Origin: Edaphovirga cremea
GTDB lineage: Bacteria; Pseudomonadota; Gammaproteobacteria; Enterobacterales; Enterobacteriaceae
Direction: 5' to 3'
Length of the DNA: 64,000 nt
Assembly: GCF_003332275.1 (NCBI RefSeq)
Contig: NZ_QOVA01000013.1
Span: 38,303 to 102,302, forward strand
The notes under the pieces were generated by a model. That model made no database searches and had not been told where the DNA came from. It saw only the letters and a program-made list of their open reading frames with translations. The position numbers and the translations under genes were made by a program. This document shows, piece after piece, positions 8,485 to 16,098 of this stretch (positions are counted from its first letter, which is position 1; every line of letters begins with the position of its first letter).

Positions 8485-8973
8485 TTAACTCGACGACTGT
8501 TCTTTTAGCGCAGCAATACGCCGCAGACTCTCCTCGGGCCACACTGATTTAACGGAATAAAATTTAAGCTTGGTCAACGCCCCCTCAGGCAAAATGACCC
8601 AGGGTTGTTTGCTTTGAGTATAGATATGGATATCCGGTGGCATCAGATCCGGGTTGTCCAGCGTACCTACACGAAGAAACAAGATATTGGCGTTCCAAGA
8701 GTAATGGCTCCAGAGCGCAACATGGCATTGGGGGCAGCGGGCAATCTTCTGCCCCCTGCCACTCAAGGTTGGCGTTTTGATCACGCTGACTTCACCCTGC
8801 GTGCATTGAAGGTATTGGTTCTCAATCAGCGCATTCAGCACGAAAGCTGAACCGGTCTCCCGCTGGCACCAGCGGCAGTGGCAACAGTGCACAATCAATG
8901 GCTTGATGTTGACTGCATATCGCACGTTGCCACATGTACATCCGCCTTCAGCCCTAAACTGTGATGTATTCAT
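8485..8973 (-). CDS. GFA-family (Gfa-like, CENP-V fold) protein
   Basis: This protein of about 162 residues has the zinc-binding pattern of the GFA family, named after glutathione-dependent formaldehyde-activating enzyme. The pattern is EGGCTCGNVRYAV, then HCCHCRWCQRETGSAF and later ARCPQCHVALWSHY. The Cys pairs bind structural and catalytic zinc. Most family members are not proven formaldehyde enzymes, so no substrate is given. The start at 8973 (MNTSQFRAEGG) fits the family; the open frame extends 23 codons further without similarity. It is downstream of the ribitol genes on the same strand but separated by 149 bp, so it may be a separate unit. Confidence 0.85.
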   Translation of the reverse strand: MNTSQFRAEGGCTCGNVRYAVNIKPLIVHCCHCRWCQRETGSAFVLNALIENQYLQCTQGEVSVIKTPTLSGRGQKIARCPQCHVALWSHYSWNANILFLRVGTLDNPDLMPPDIHIYTQSKQPWVILPEGALTKLKFYSVKSVWPEESLRRIAALKEQSSS

Positions 8974-9122
8974 TTGTTCACATGTCTTCGCTAGGTGATA
9001 CTTATCAAGCTTATAGCGATTTATTTCTGCAGAATTTAACATCGATCAAAAAAATGAATATTGTGTTGAGCAGACCTGCTCCGTTACCAGGGCAGGCCCC
9101 CTTGGAACATTTAGGTGTGGCG

Positions 9123-10748
9123 CTAAAAATCCCGCATTTCCCTGCATGCGCTTTGCAGGTTTTTGAAGGCCTCATAGCGTTTGGCGTGTATTGCGGACAA
9201 TTCGCCACCTGCCGGAGTGTAGACACTCGCAGACGCGGTCAGACTGGCCATGGCGTCACGGACGTTGTCGAAGGCACCGGCGGCAACCGCCCCGAGAATG
9301 GCTGAACCAAGCAGAACCGGCTCCTCGGATGTGGAGGCAACGACCGGTTTCCCACAGGCGTCGGCAAGAAGCTGACGCACAAAGTCATGCTGCCCAGCGC
9401 CACCGCTGATCACAATTCGTTCAACGTTTGCCCCGGCGTTGGCCTGCGTTTCGATAATTTGCTTCAGACCATAACCAATACCGCACAGACCGGCGACGTA
9501 GAGCGCAACAAGACCGTCCAGGTCCAGACTCATGCCCAGACCTGCAATGACTGCACGGGCATGTGGGTCGGCAAACGGTGCCCGATTGCCGAGAAACTCA
9601 GGAACCACATGCAGGCCCGAAGCCAGCCTTATGGCTTGTGATACATCGTGGGATGTTTCTGCTGCGATATTGGCGAGAAGAACAGGCAGTGGGATGCCGC
9701 GTCCTGCCGCCTTCGCTGCGGCTTCCGCCGATGCAGGGTGGAAAGAGAGAAGGTAGTCGATTGCTGCCCCGGCGGCGCTCTGACCACCCTCATTCAACCA
9801 CATACCAGGTACCATGGCTGAATAATAAGGCCCCCAGACGCCCGGAACGAAGACTGGCTCGACCGTTGACGTCATGGTGCAGGACGACGTCCCGAAGACA
9901 TAACCGAGATTACTTTCTGGCTGACCGTCGATCCCCACCGTGCCGATACCGCCCGCATGGGCATCAATCATCCCTGCTGCGACCGCGGTCCCGGCTTTCA
10001 AACCCATTGCCTGGGCCGCTTCTTCCGTCAGTCCCTCCCCCAGTGTGGTTCCAGGCTCGACAATATTGGCGCCAATCCGGGAAAAGTCTTCATCCGCCAA
10101 CACATCCAGACCGATCGCCCGGAAATAGCTGGGATCCCAGCGTTGCTCATGGGCGAGATAGGTCCATTTGCAGGTCACCGTGCACGTGGATCGAGAGAGA
10201 TCACCCGTCGCCTTCCACGTCAGGAAGTCCGCGAGATCGAAAAATTGCCATGCCGCATCAAATACTTTCGGGCGATTTTCCTTAAGCCACAACAGCTTGG
10301 GTGTTTCCATTTCAGGTGAAATGCGCCCGCCCACATAACGCAGCACATCATGGCCAATCGCATTGATGCGTTCAGCCTGGGCAACAGCCCGATGATCCAT
10401 CCAGACGATAATATCGCGGTTCGACTCCTCTGACGGACCCACGGCCAGGGAATGTCCACCCTCGCCAAGAACCACGAGCGAACAGGTCGCGTCGAAACCA
10501 AGACCGACAACCGCAGCCGGATCGACTTTGGCATGGGAAACCACCTCGCGCACGATGGTGCAGACGGCCAGCCAGATCTCACTGCTCGACTGTTCGACCA
10601 CGGCCCCCGTCTCACGGAACAGCGAAATATCTCGTTTTGCGACGCTGAGCAAACGGCCATTGAGGTCAAATAATCCGGCGCGCGCACTTCCTGTGCCAAC
10701 ATCGACCCCGATAACGTAACGTTGAGCTTCCTGCGTACTGATAATCAT
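9123..10748 (-). CDS. rbtK: FGGY-family D-ribulokinase
   Basis: This 541-residue sugar kinase of the FGGY family probably phosphorylates D-ribulose formed from ribitol. The N-terminal ATPase motif is VIGVDVGTGSARAGLFD; residues around WMDHRA contribute to the sugar site. IDAHAGGIGTVG and RIVISGGAGQHDFVRQLLADACGKPV form the C-terminal ATP-binding half. The length matches known ribulokinases of ribitol operons. A GAGGTAA lies 6 bases before the ATG. The gene follows the ribitol dehydrogenase by 31 bp, clearly one operon. No ribitol transporter gene is adjacent, so uptake must come from elsewhere. The symbol is given from context and family, not from an alignment. Confidence 0.85.
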   Translation of the reverse strand: MIISTQEAQRYVIGVDVGTGSARAGLFDLNGRLLSVAKRDISLFRETGAVVEQSSSEIWLAVCTIVREVVSHAKVDPAAVVGLGFDATCSLVVLGEGGHSLAVGPSEESNRDIIVWMDHRAVAQAERINAIGHDVLRYVGGRISPEMETPKLLWLKENRPKVFDAAWQFFDLADFLTWKATGDLSRSTCTVTCKWTYLAHEQRWDPSYFRAIGLDVLADEDFSRIGANIVEPGTTLGEGLTEEAAQAMGLKAGTAVAAGMIDAHAGGIGTVGIDGQPESNLGYVFGTSSCTMTSTVEPVFVPGVWGPYYSAMVPGMWLNEGGQSAAGAAIDYLLSFHPASAEAAAKAAGRGIPLPVLLANIAAETSHDVSQAIRLASGLHVVPEFLGNRAPFADPHARAVIAGLGMSLDLDGLVALYVAGLCGIGYGLKQIIETQANAGANVERIVISGGAGQHDFVRQLLADACGKPVVASTSEEPVLLGSAILGAVAAGAFDNVRDAMASLTASASVYTPAGGELSAIHAKRYEAFKNLQSACREMRDF

Positions 10749-10779
10749 AATTTACCTCGTTTTAAATCAGGCGATGCGT

Positions 10780-11514
10780 CTACAGATCGACACTGTTTGG
10801 CAGGATGACCAAATCGCGGATCGTGACATTGCGCGGCCGGGACAGCATGAATAGCACGGCATCCGCCACTTCTTGCGATTGCATCAGGCTGCCATTCGCC
10901 AGTGCTTCTTCCATTTTGGCTTTCGGCCAATCGTCCAGCAGCGCAGTGACAACCGGACCGGGCAGAACAGCGCCGACGCGCACGCCATATTGGGACACCT
11001 GCCGACGCGTGGAATGCACAAAAGCCTGAACAGCGAATTTCGAGGCGGTATAGATTGGCTCCCAGACAACCGGCACCACACCCGCAATCGAGCTGGTGAA
11101 CAAAATATCGCCGGACTTCTGCGCAATCATATGCGGCAGCACCGCATGCACCGATCTAAACGCGGCATTAATATTAAGGTTCAGCACGAGGTCCCAGGCA
11201 TCCGGGTCACCTTCCGCAACAGCACCGCCGACATAAGCCCCGGCATTGGCATGAAAAATGTCGAGTCGATCGGCACCCGCGGCGTCCAGAATGCGTGGCA
11301 GCATGGCGGAAACTTCCGATCCATTCAAAAGATCGACCACTAGCGGCCTGGCGTTAGCGCCCAGTTCGATGCACAGTTCATCCAGTCGGTCTTTCGCCCG
11401 GTCAATCAAAACTACGGTTGCGCCCTCGGCTAATAATGTTCGTGCACATGCAAGCCCAATGCCGGAAGCAGCACCGGTAATAGCAGCAACCTTACCTTTC
11501 ATGAGTTCAGTCAT
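10780..11514 (-). CDS. rbtD: Ribitol 2-dehydrogenase (SDR family)
   Basis: This 244-residue short-chain dehydrogenase oxidises ribitol to D-ribulose with NAD. The nucleotide-binding motif GAASGIG is at about 14-20. [14 protein letters not shown] is the NAG-type motif. The catalytic set is Asn in [10 protein letters not shown], Ser in FTSSIAG and the YTASK Tyr/Lys. The C-terminal part ([40 protein letters not shown]) closely matches what I recall of the Klebsiella ribitol dehydrogenase, hence the specific name. GGAGAA precedes the ATG. It is the first gene of the rbtD-rbtK unit, divergent from a LacI-type regulator. Confidence 0.9.
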   Translation of the reverse strand: MTELMKGKVAAITGAASGIGLACARTLLAEGATVVLIDRAKDRLDELCIELGANARPLVVDLLNGSEVSAMLPRILDAAGADRLDIFHANAGAYVGGAVAEGDPDAWDLVLNLNINAAFRSVHAVLPHMIAQKSGDILFTSSIAGVVPVVWEPIYTASKFAVQAFVHSTRRQVSQYGVRVGAVLPGPVVTALLDDWPKAKMEEALANGSLMQSQEVADAVLFMLSRPRNVTIRDLVILPNSVDL

Positions 11515-11609
11515 TGTGAAATTCTCCTTGGATCAGGGTGTAGGTGCGATCGTGATGATTAAAATTCTGTTGAGCGACTTATATCGGGTAACTTGTATCG
11601 AGTACATTA

Positions 11610-11625
11610 GCTCAATCGATGGAGC
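11610..11625. promoter_or_regulatory. Candidate operator of the ribitol regulator
   Basis: The 16-bp near-palindrome GCTCAATCGATGGAGC (14 of 16 symmetric positions, CG at the centre) lies between the divergent rbtD and LacI-type regulator genes. This is the size and symmetry expected for a LacI-family operator. It lies 96 bp from rbtD and 59 bp from the regulator start, so it could control both. Confidence 0.55.
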
Positions 11626-11683
11626 AACATTGCGACCGCTCCATAATGATGTCAAGATATGTTCAATAGAGGGGCAAATATTC

Positions 11684-12694
11684 GTGAAGCAAGTCAAGAA
11701 AACAACCATTTACGATCTGGCTGAACTCGCTGGTACGTCGGCCAGTGCAGTAAGCTCAGTATTGAACGGCAGTTGGAAAAAACGCCGGATTAGCAGCCAG
11801 TTGGCCGACAAGGTCATGCGGTTGGCTGAGGAGCAGGGTTATACGCTCAACATGCAGGCCAGTCTGTTGCGCCGGGATAAATCCAAAATCATTGGTATGA
11901 TCGTTCCTAAATACGACAACCGTTACTTTGGTTCGATCGCCGAACTCTTCGAAACCATGGCGCGTGCGCGGGGATTGTTCCCGATCATCACCTGCACCAG
12001 TCGTGATCCGCAATTGGAAATCGAAGCAGCACGCACAATGCTCTCGTATCAGGTCGAATGGCTGATTGCCACGGGGGCGACCGACCCGGATAAAATCACC
12101 GATGTCTGTCAGGCTGCTGGGGTGCATAGCCTCAATCTCGATTTGCCGGGCTCCCGCGCGCCTTCGGTGATTTCTGACAACTTCACCGGTGCGCGTGAAC
12201 TGACACGGCGCATTCTGGTCAACTGTGAACGCAAACTTGGAAAAGCATCCCCCCTCTTGTTCATCGGCGGTCGTGGCAGTGACCATAACACTGCCGAGCG
12301 TGTGCGCGGTTTTCGCCAGGCGCATGAGGATATGGGTATCGTCGTTGACGAGCGCTACATCCAAACCTGCGGCTATGCGCCGGAAAAGGCCGAGAAAGCG
12401 CTTCAGTCACTGGCCGCTTCTGAAGGCGAAATCCCCAGGGGCATGTTTATCAACTCAACGATTTCGTTCGAAGGTGTGGTGCATTGGGTAAGGAAATCAG
12501 GCCGCTATGATCAATCGCCACCCGTTATGGGGTGCTTTGACTGGGATCCATTCGTTGCCCTTCTCGGTGACGAGATCGAAATGGTGCGCCAGGATGTACC
12601 CAGCATGCTCAATGCCGTATTCGAGATCATAGATAAGGGTGCCAGCATGGACACACGCATCGAAATCCCAGTGGTATTCATGGGGAAAATATGA
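11684..12694 (+). CDS. rbtR: LacI-family regulator of the ribitol genes
   Basis: This 336-residue transcription factor has an N-terminal LacI helix-turn-helix (TIYDLAELAGTSASAVSSVLNGSWKKRRISSQLADKV), a hinge, and a periplasmic-binding-protein-like effector domain from about IIGMIVPKYDNRYFG. The GTG at 11684 was chosen because the DNA-binding domain starts there and a GAGGGG lies 10 bases upstream. The longer open frame beginning at 11258 would read through the rbtD gene and is rejected. It is divergent from rbtD-rbtK, so it probably represses them until ribitol or ribulose binds. The hinge-helix region differs from canonical LacI (SLLRRDKSK), which is normal for this subgroup. Confidence 0.85.
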   Translation: MKQVKKTTIYDLAELAGTSASAVSSVLNGSWKKRRISSQLADKVMRLAEEQGYTLNMQASLLRRDKSKIIGMIVPKYDNRYFGSIAELFETMARARGLFPIITCTSRDPQLEIEAARTMLSYQVEWLIATGATDPDKITDVCQAAGVHSLNLDLPGSRAPSVISDNFTGARELTRRILVNCERKLGKASPLLFIGGRGSDHNTAERVRGFRQAHEDMGIVVDERYIQTCGYAPEKAEKALQSLAASEGEIPRGMFINSTISFEGVVHWVRKSGRYDQSPPVMGCFDWDPFVALLGDEIEMVRQDVPSMLNAVFEIIDKGASMDTRIEIPVVFMGKI

Positions 12695-13014
12695 CTCTCG
12701 TCATTTTTTTATGTATATTTAAGCCATTTATAACATCAAAAATGTAATATGCGTCACCTTTTGAAATATTCAGCAAGAGAAAGTCCTGCATAGAACAAAA
12801 TTATCCCTATAATTAGCGCATTACTCCATGAGGGGGTAATTAATAACAAAAAATGGCGGGAATTTTTATATGGGTAGGATCCCAACCGGATGCCTGAACA
12901 TAGTTTCCACGTTTCAATTATGGGTGGTTTAGGATAATTTTTAAAAAGGAATAAGAAACAGAACTGTTGGCAGTCATACCGGTAATGATAATATCTATTA
13001 ACGGTAAATAAAAA
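12695..13014. other. Intergenic, likely promoter region of the pilin gene
   Basis: This AT-rich stretch of 320 bp has no credible open frame. It must hold the end of the regulator transcript and the promoter of the pilin gene at 13015, but no strong terminator hairpin or sigma-70 pair was recognised by eye. The ribosome-binding site before the pilin gene is weak (ACGGTAAA). Confidence 0.4.
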
Positions 13015-13557
13015 ATGAAAATCAATAAATTAGCTTTGACGATTGCAACCGGACTGCTGATTTTTTCTGGGATTACTCAAGCACAAGAACGAAACCCCTC
13101 AGTTATTAAAACCATTACGATTACCGCAAATATCAGTGACAGTATTTATGTCTCCCGGCCTGGCGGTCAAGGGTGGTATGACACGGTAAGTCTGGCCTCA
13201 ACCGATGGCACACAGACTTCCTTCAACAGCACTATCCCTGTACAAGTATGGTCAACCACGAAGGGATTTAATGTTTCCCTGGTTCATCCACTTGAAATTA
13301 TTCGCACTGATTCTGCCTATAAAATGCAAGGCGTCAATATCAAGCTGGCAGAGGGCGGCAATAAAGGAAAAGATCTCAGTGCCGGTGGCAACGCCCAGAC
13401 TTTCACTCAGAAGTTAAGGGTAGGCAATGGCTATGAAGACGTTTACCAGTTGCAGGTCAACGCCAAAGCACCTTCAGCCTTGAACAATGTCAGCACCAAA
13501 GGAAGTTACAGCGGCGACCTGGTGCTCCTGTTTGAAATTCCGTCGAATTCTATTTAA
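13015..13557 (+). CDS. CS1-type fimbrial major subunit, orphan
   Basis: This 180-residue secreted protein has a signal peptide (MKINKLALTIATGLLIFSGITQA, cleavage near AQA). The mature start IKTITITANISDSIYVSRPGG resembles the donor strand and first strands of alpha-class (CS1/CFA/Cbl) pilins. The end (KGSYSGDLVLLFE) matches the closing strand motif. Pilins of this class are assembled by a dedicated chaperone and usher and are usually encoded with them; none is present within several kilobases. It is therefore either a stand-alone pilin using machinery elsewhere or a leftover. The family call is by pattern and moderately certain. Confidence 0.6.
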   Translation: MKINKLALTIATGLLIFSGITQAQERNPSVIKTITITANISDSIYVSRPGGQGWYDTVSLASTDGTQTSFNSTIPVQVWSTTKGFNVSLVHPLEIIRTDSAYKMQGVNIKLAEGGNKGKDLSAGGNAQTFTQKLRVGNGYEDVYQLQVNAKAPSALNNVSTKGSYSGDLVLLFEIPSNSI

Positions 13558-13590
13558 GGCTACAACACTTTCCCCTGCCGCTTTTTTGCT

Positions 13591-13616
13591 ATTGCCGCCT
13601 GTAATACGGCGGCAAT
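13591..13616 (+). terminator. Hairpin after the pilin gene
   Basis: A perfect 9-bp stem (ATTGCCGCC with GGCGGCAAT) encloses an 8-base loop, 34 bp after the pilin stop. No uridine run follows, so it may act as an RNA-stabilising hairpin or a weak terminator. Confidence 0.55.
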
Positions 13617-13788
13617 ATCTCAAAACAACAATTATCTCAGAAACGTTCATTACCTCAAAACCACAATGACTTAAAAGCTGCAATGTTTTCAAAGCTGCTA
13701 TGATATCAAAAGAATGACCAGCGCTACTGCTGACATAAACTGTGCAAATGTTTAAGATAGCGCAGTGGATCAATAATAGGAGCGAGTT

Positions 13789-14145
13789 ATGGGTGTTCAG
13801 GAAAATGATAGTCGGATCGACAACATCGAGTTTGCCGTGAGTGATATTGCTCGTTCGAAAGACTTTTATGGCGCCGTATTCAATTGGCGTTTTACCGACT
13901 ACGGTCCGCGATATTGCGAATTTACTGACGGTCGATTGTGCGGCGGTTTTACTACGCTGAGTGAGGTTGCCCCTAACGGCGGACCGCTCGTGATTCTGTA
14001 CGCTGAAAATCTGGAGCAAACCCAGAAACGTTTGGAGGACGCGGGGGCAACCATTGTGCTGCCGATATTCTCGTTCCCGGGCGGGCGTCGTTTTCACTTT
14101 ACCGACCCCGATGGTTATCAACTGGCAGTATGGTCAGATAACTGA
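13789..14145 (+). CDS. VOC-family (glyoxalase-like) protein
   Basis: This 118-residue protein has the single-domain vicinal-oxygen-chelate pattern. An N-terminal strand IDNIEFAVSDIARSKDFYGAVFNWRF and a C-terminal FHFTDPDGYQLAVWSDN include the usual metal-site Glu/His positions of the fold. YAENLEQTQKRLEDAGATIV forms the second half. Such small proteins act as dimers, and many bind antibiotics or act on unknown small molecules, so no substrate is assigned. GAGCGAG lies before the ATG. It ends 29 bp before the convergent SBP gene and has no partner. Confidence 0.88.
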   Translation: MGVQENDSRIDNIEFAVSDIARSKDFYGAVFNWRFTDYGPRYCEFTDGRLCGGFTTLSEVAPNGGPLVILYAENLEQTQKRLEDAGATIVLPIFSFPGGRRFHFTDPDGYQLAVWSDN

Positions 14146-14174
14146 GCATCAGGTTATTGTGGATCGCCCGGACG

Positions 14175-15086
14175 TCAGCGAGTTGCGGTACTGGCGGTAG
14201 TGAAAGTATGTTTCATCCTTTCACTCATTGGGTAGTTGAGATTAATCTGGCTGCCGGGAAGCGGTTGCGTAAACCAACGCGCGTAAATGGCGTCGATTTC
14301 ATTACTGGCATAAATCTGTTTAAGCGCAGTATTTACCGCATTGTGAAAATCTTTGTCATCAAGGCGCATCATCAAGCCATACTCCGTCTCTTCACCTACG
14401 GTCTCATTGGAAATAACATAATCCTGCGGGTTAGAAGAGTTGGCTATCATGGTATGCAGCAATATGTCATCCATGGCAAAAGCGGAGACTTTCTCTTGTG
14501 AAACCATATCAAAGGCCTTCTGCAGGGAGTCGGTGATCGCAATGGAAAGATTCAGTTTTTTATCCCGGTTGACCTGATTGATTGGACCAATATTCACCGT
14601 TCCCAGCACAATACTAACGCTCCTTCCGCGTAAATCATCCAGTGTATTCAAATGATTTTTGACTAGGGAAACAAAGCGGGTATTAACGACAAAATGGCTG
14701 ATAGAAAACGCGGCATTACGCCTGCGTTCAGCGGTATTGCTACTGGCAACGCACTCGAGATCAATATCGCCACTGTTGAGCATTTGCACCCGATTGGCGG
14801 GTGTTCGGAACACATAATCAATGTTGAGGGTATCCAGTCCAAGTTGGATCCTGATAGCTTCGGCTACCCGCTGGCACAAATCAATTGAATAGCCGATGAC
14901 CTTCCCATCGGGACTGACATAGGAGAATGGCGCAGTATTACCGTACCCTACCTTGAGGGTTTTGGTTTGACGCACCTTTTCAAGTGTTGAAAGGGAGTCG
15001 GCAGCCCGCGACAGATGGCTTACGGTTATTGTCACAATGAATAACACCATCAGGAAATGCCGCAATCGTAGCTCAAATCGACACAT
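14175..15086 (-). CDS. Family 3 solute-binding protein (amino-acid type), copy 1
   Basis: This 303-residue periplasmic protein has a signal peptide (hydrophobic FLMVLFIVTITVSHL, cleavage near SRAA). The SBP_bac_3 fold follows: TLKVGYGNTAPFSYVSPDGKVIGYSIDLCQRVAEAI, the DLECVASSNTAERRRNAAFS ligand-loop region, and LRGRSVSIVLGTVN. It probably binds a polar amino acid or related anion. It follows a related SBP gene by only 14 bp, and that follows a GGDEF-EAL gene. No permease or ATPase gene is nearby, so transport is not the obvious role; presenting a ligand to a membrane sensor is an alternative. Confidence 0.87.
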   Translation of the reverse strand: MCRFELRLRHFLMVLFIVTITVSHLSRAADSLSTLEKVRQTKTLKVGYGNTAPFSYVSPDGKVIGYSIDLCQRVAEAIRIQLGLDTLNIDYVFRTPANRVQMLNSGDIDLECVASSNTAERRRNAAFSISHFVVNTRFVSLVKNHLNTLDDLRGRSVSIVLGTVNIGPINQVNRDKKLNLSIAITDSLQKAFDMVSQEKVSAFAMDDILLHTMIANSSNPQDYVISNETVGEETEYGLMMRLDDKDFHNAVNTALKQIYASNEIDAIYARWFTQPLPGSQINLNYPMSERMKHTFTTASTATR

Positions 15087-15100
15087 CGTTCCTCTCTCCT

Positions 15101-16027
15101 TTACTCAAGGTATTCTTTCGGTTGCGACAAAATCATTTTCAGACTTTGCGACATAGGGTAATGGAGATTTACGCCATCAGGCGGAATCGGAGAAAGAAAC
15201 CATTTATCATAGATGGCGTTTATTTCGCCTTGCGTGAATATAGTCTCCAGTTGCTCATTTACGACGCGTTTGAACGCTAATTGCCCTGGTGGCATCATCA
15301 GGCCATAGGGTTCCGGTAGGCTTAAACGGTCATCTGAAAGGATAAATTCAGACGGATTGGGAGATGAAGCCACCAGCCCGGCCAGCAGAATGTCATCCAT
15401 AACGAAGGCCGATACATTGCCGTTTGCAACCGATTCAAACGCCTCCTGATTCACTTTTTTCAGCACGACAGAAATGTTGAGCTTCATACGCATATTGGCT
15501 TCATTCAATTGCTCAATATTGATCGTCCCGCTGCTTGCCGAGACGCTACGCCCTGCCAAATCAGCCAGCCGCGTAATGCCCGTTCGCTTTAGCGCCACAA
15601 ATCGGGTGAAGGTGACAAAGTGAGGATAGGAAAACTCCGCCAATTCACGCCGCTCACGGTTATTGGTGGTTGCCGCGCACTCAAGATCGATCCCTCGGTT
15701 ACGAATCAGCGGAAATCGCGTCGCTGTCGTGACAGGGATAAAAACCACATTTAATTCATCCAGATACAAATATTTTTTTATTCCATCAACCACGCGTAAG
15801 CACAAATCAACCGAGTAGCCGGTCGCCTTGCCTTGCACCGCGTATGAAAAAGGCGGTTCGTCCACCCGGTAGCCAATTTTTATTGTTTTGGTTTGCGCGA
15901 TATTCGTCAGCGTGCTGTCCATCGGCATATCATCTGCCAACGCAGCGTGCGGCAGCAGTGCAAACACGGTAGCGAGCAGGATCCCTCGTGCGAAAGAGGC
16001 CAGGTAAAATCCATTGAGAATCCGCAA
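15101..16027 (-). CDS. Family 3 solute-binding protein (amino-acid type), copy 2
   Basis: This 308-residue periplasmic protein is clearly related to the downstream copy. It shares the order TKTIKIGYRVDEPPFSYAV, GKATGYSVDLCLRVVDGI, GIDLECAATTNNRERRELAEFS and LAGRSVSASSGTIN. The signal peptide ends near ALADD. The two genes look like an old tandem duplication that has diverged, so the two proteins may recognise different ligands. It is the middle gene of a three-gene unit, 71 bp after the GGDEF-EAL stop and 14 bp before the next SBP. Like its partner it lacks an ABC membrane component nearby. Confidence 0.87.
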   Translation of the reverse strand: MRILNGFYLASFARGILLATVFALLPHAALADDMPMDSTLTNIAQTKTIKIGYRVDEPPFSYAVQGKATGYSVDLCLRVVDGIKKYLYLDELNVVFIPVTTATRFPLIRNRGIDLECAATTNNRERRELAEFSYPHFVTFTRFVALKRTGITRLADLAGRSVSASSGTINIEQLNEANMRMKLNISVVLKKVNQEAFESVANGNVSAFVMDDILLAGLVASSPNPSEFILSDDRLSLPEPYGLMMPPGQLAFKRVVNEQLETIFTQGEINAIYDKWFLSPIPPDGVNLHYPMSQSLKMILSQPKEYLE

Positions 16028-16098
16028 AATCAGCTCCTGATTTATTATGGTGTTTTATTTGCGACTACAGTTTGGTTACTGAATAAGTGGCAAAGCCA

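Noticed and set aside
9563..10285. 240-codon plus-strand frame inside the ribulokinase gene
   Set aside because: Arg/Pro/His-rich composition typical of a shadow frame of a GC-rich gene.
11258..11683. N-terminal extension of the LacI-type regulator
   Set aside because: It would read through rbtD on the other strand; the DNA-binding domain and a ribosome-binding site start at 11684.
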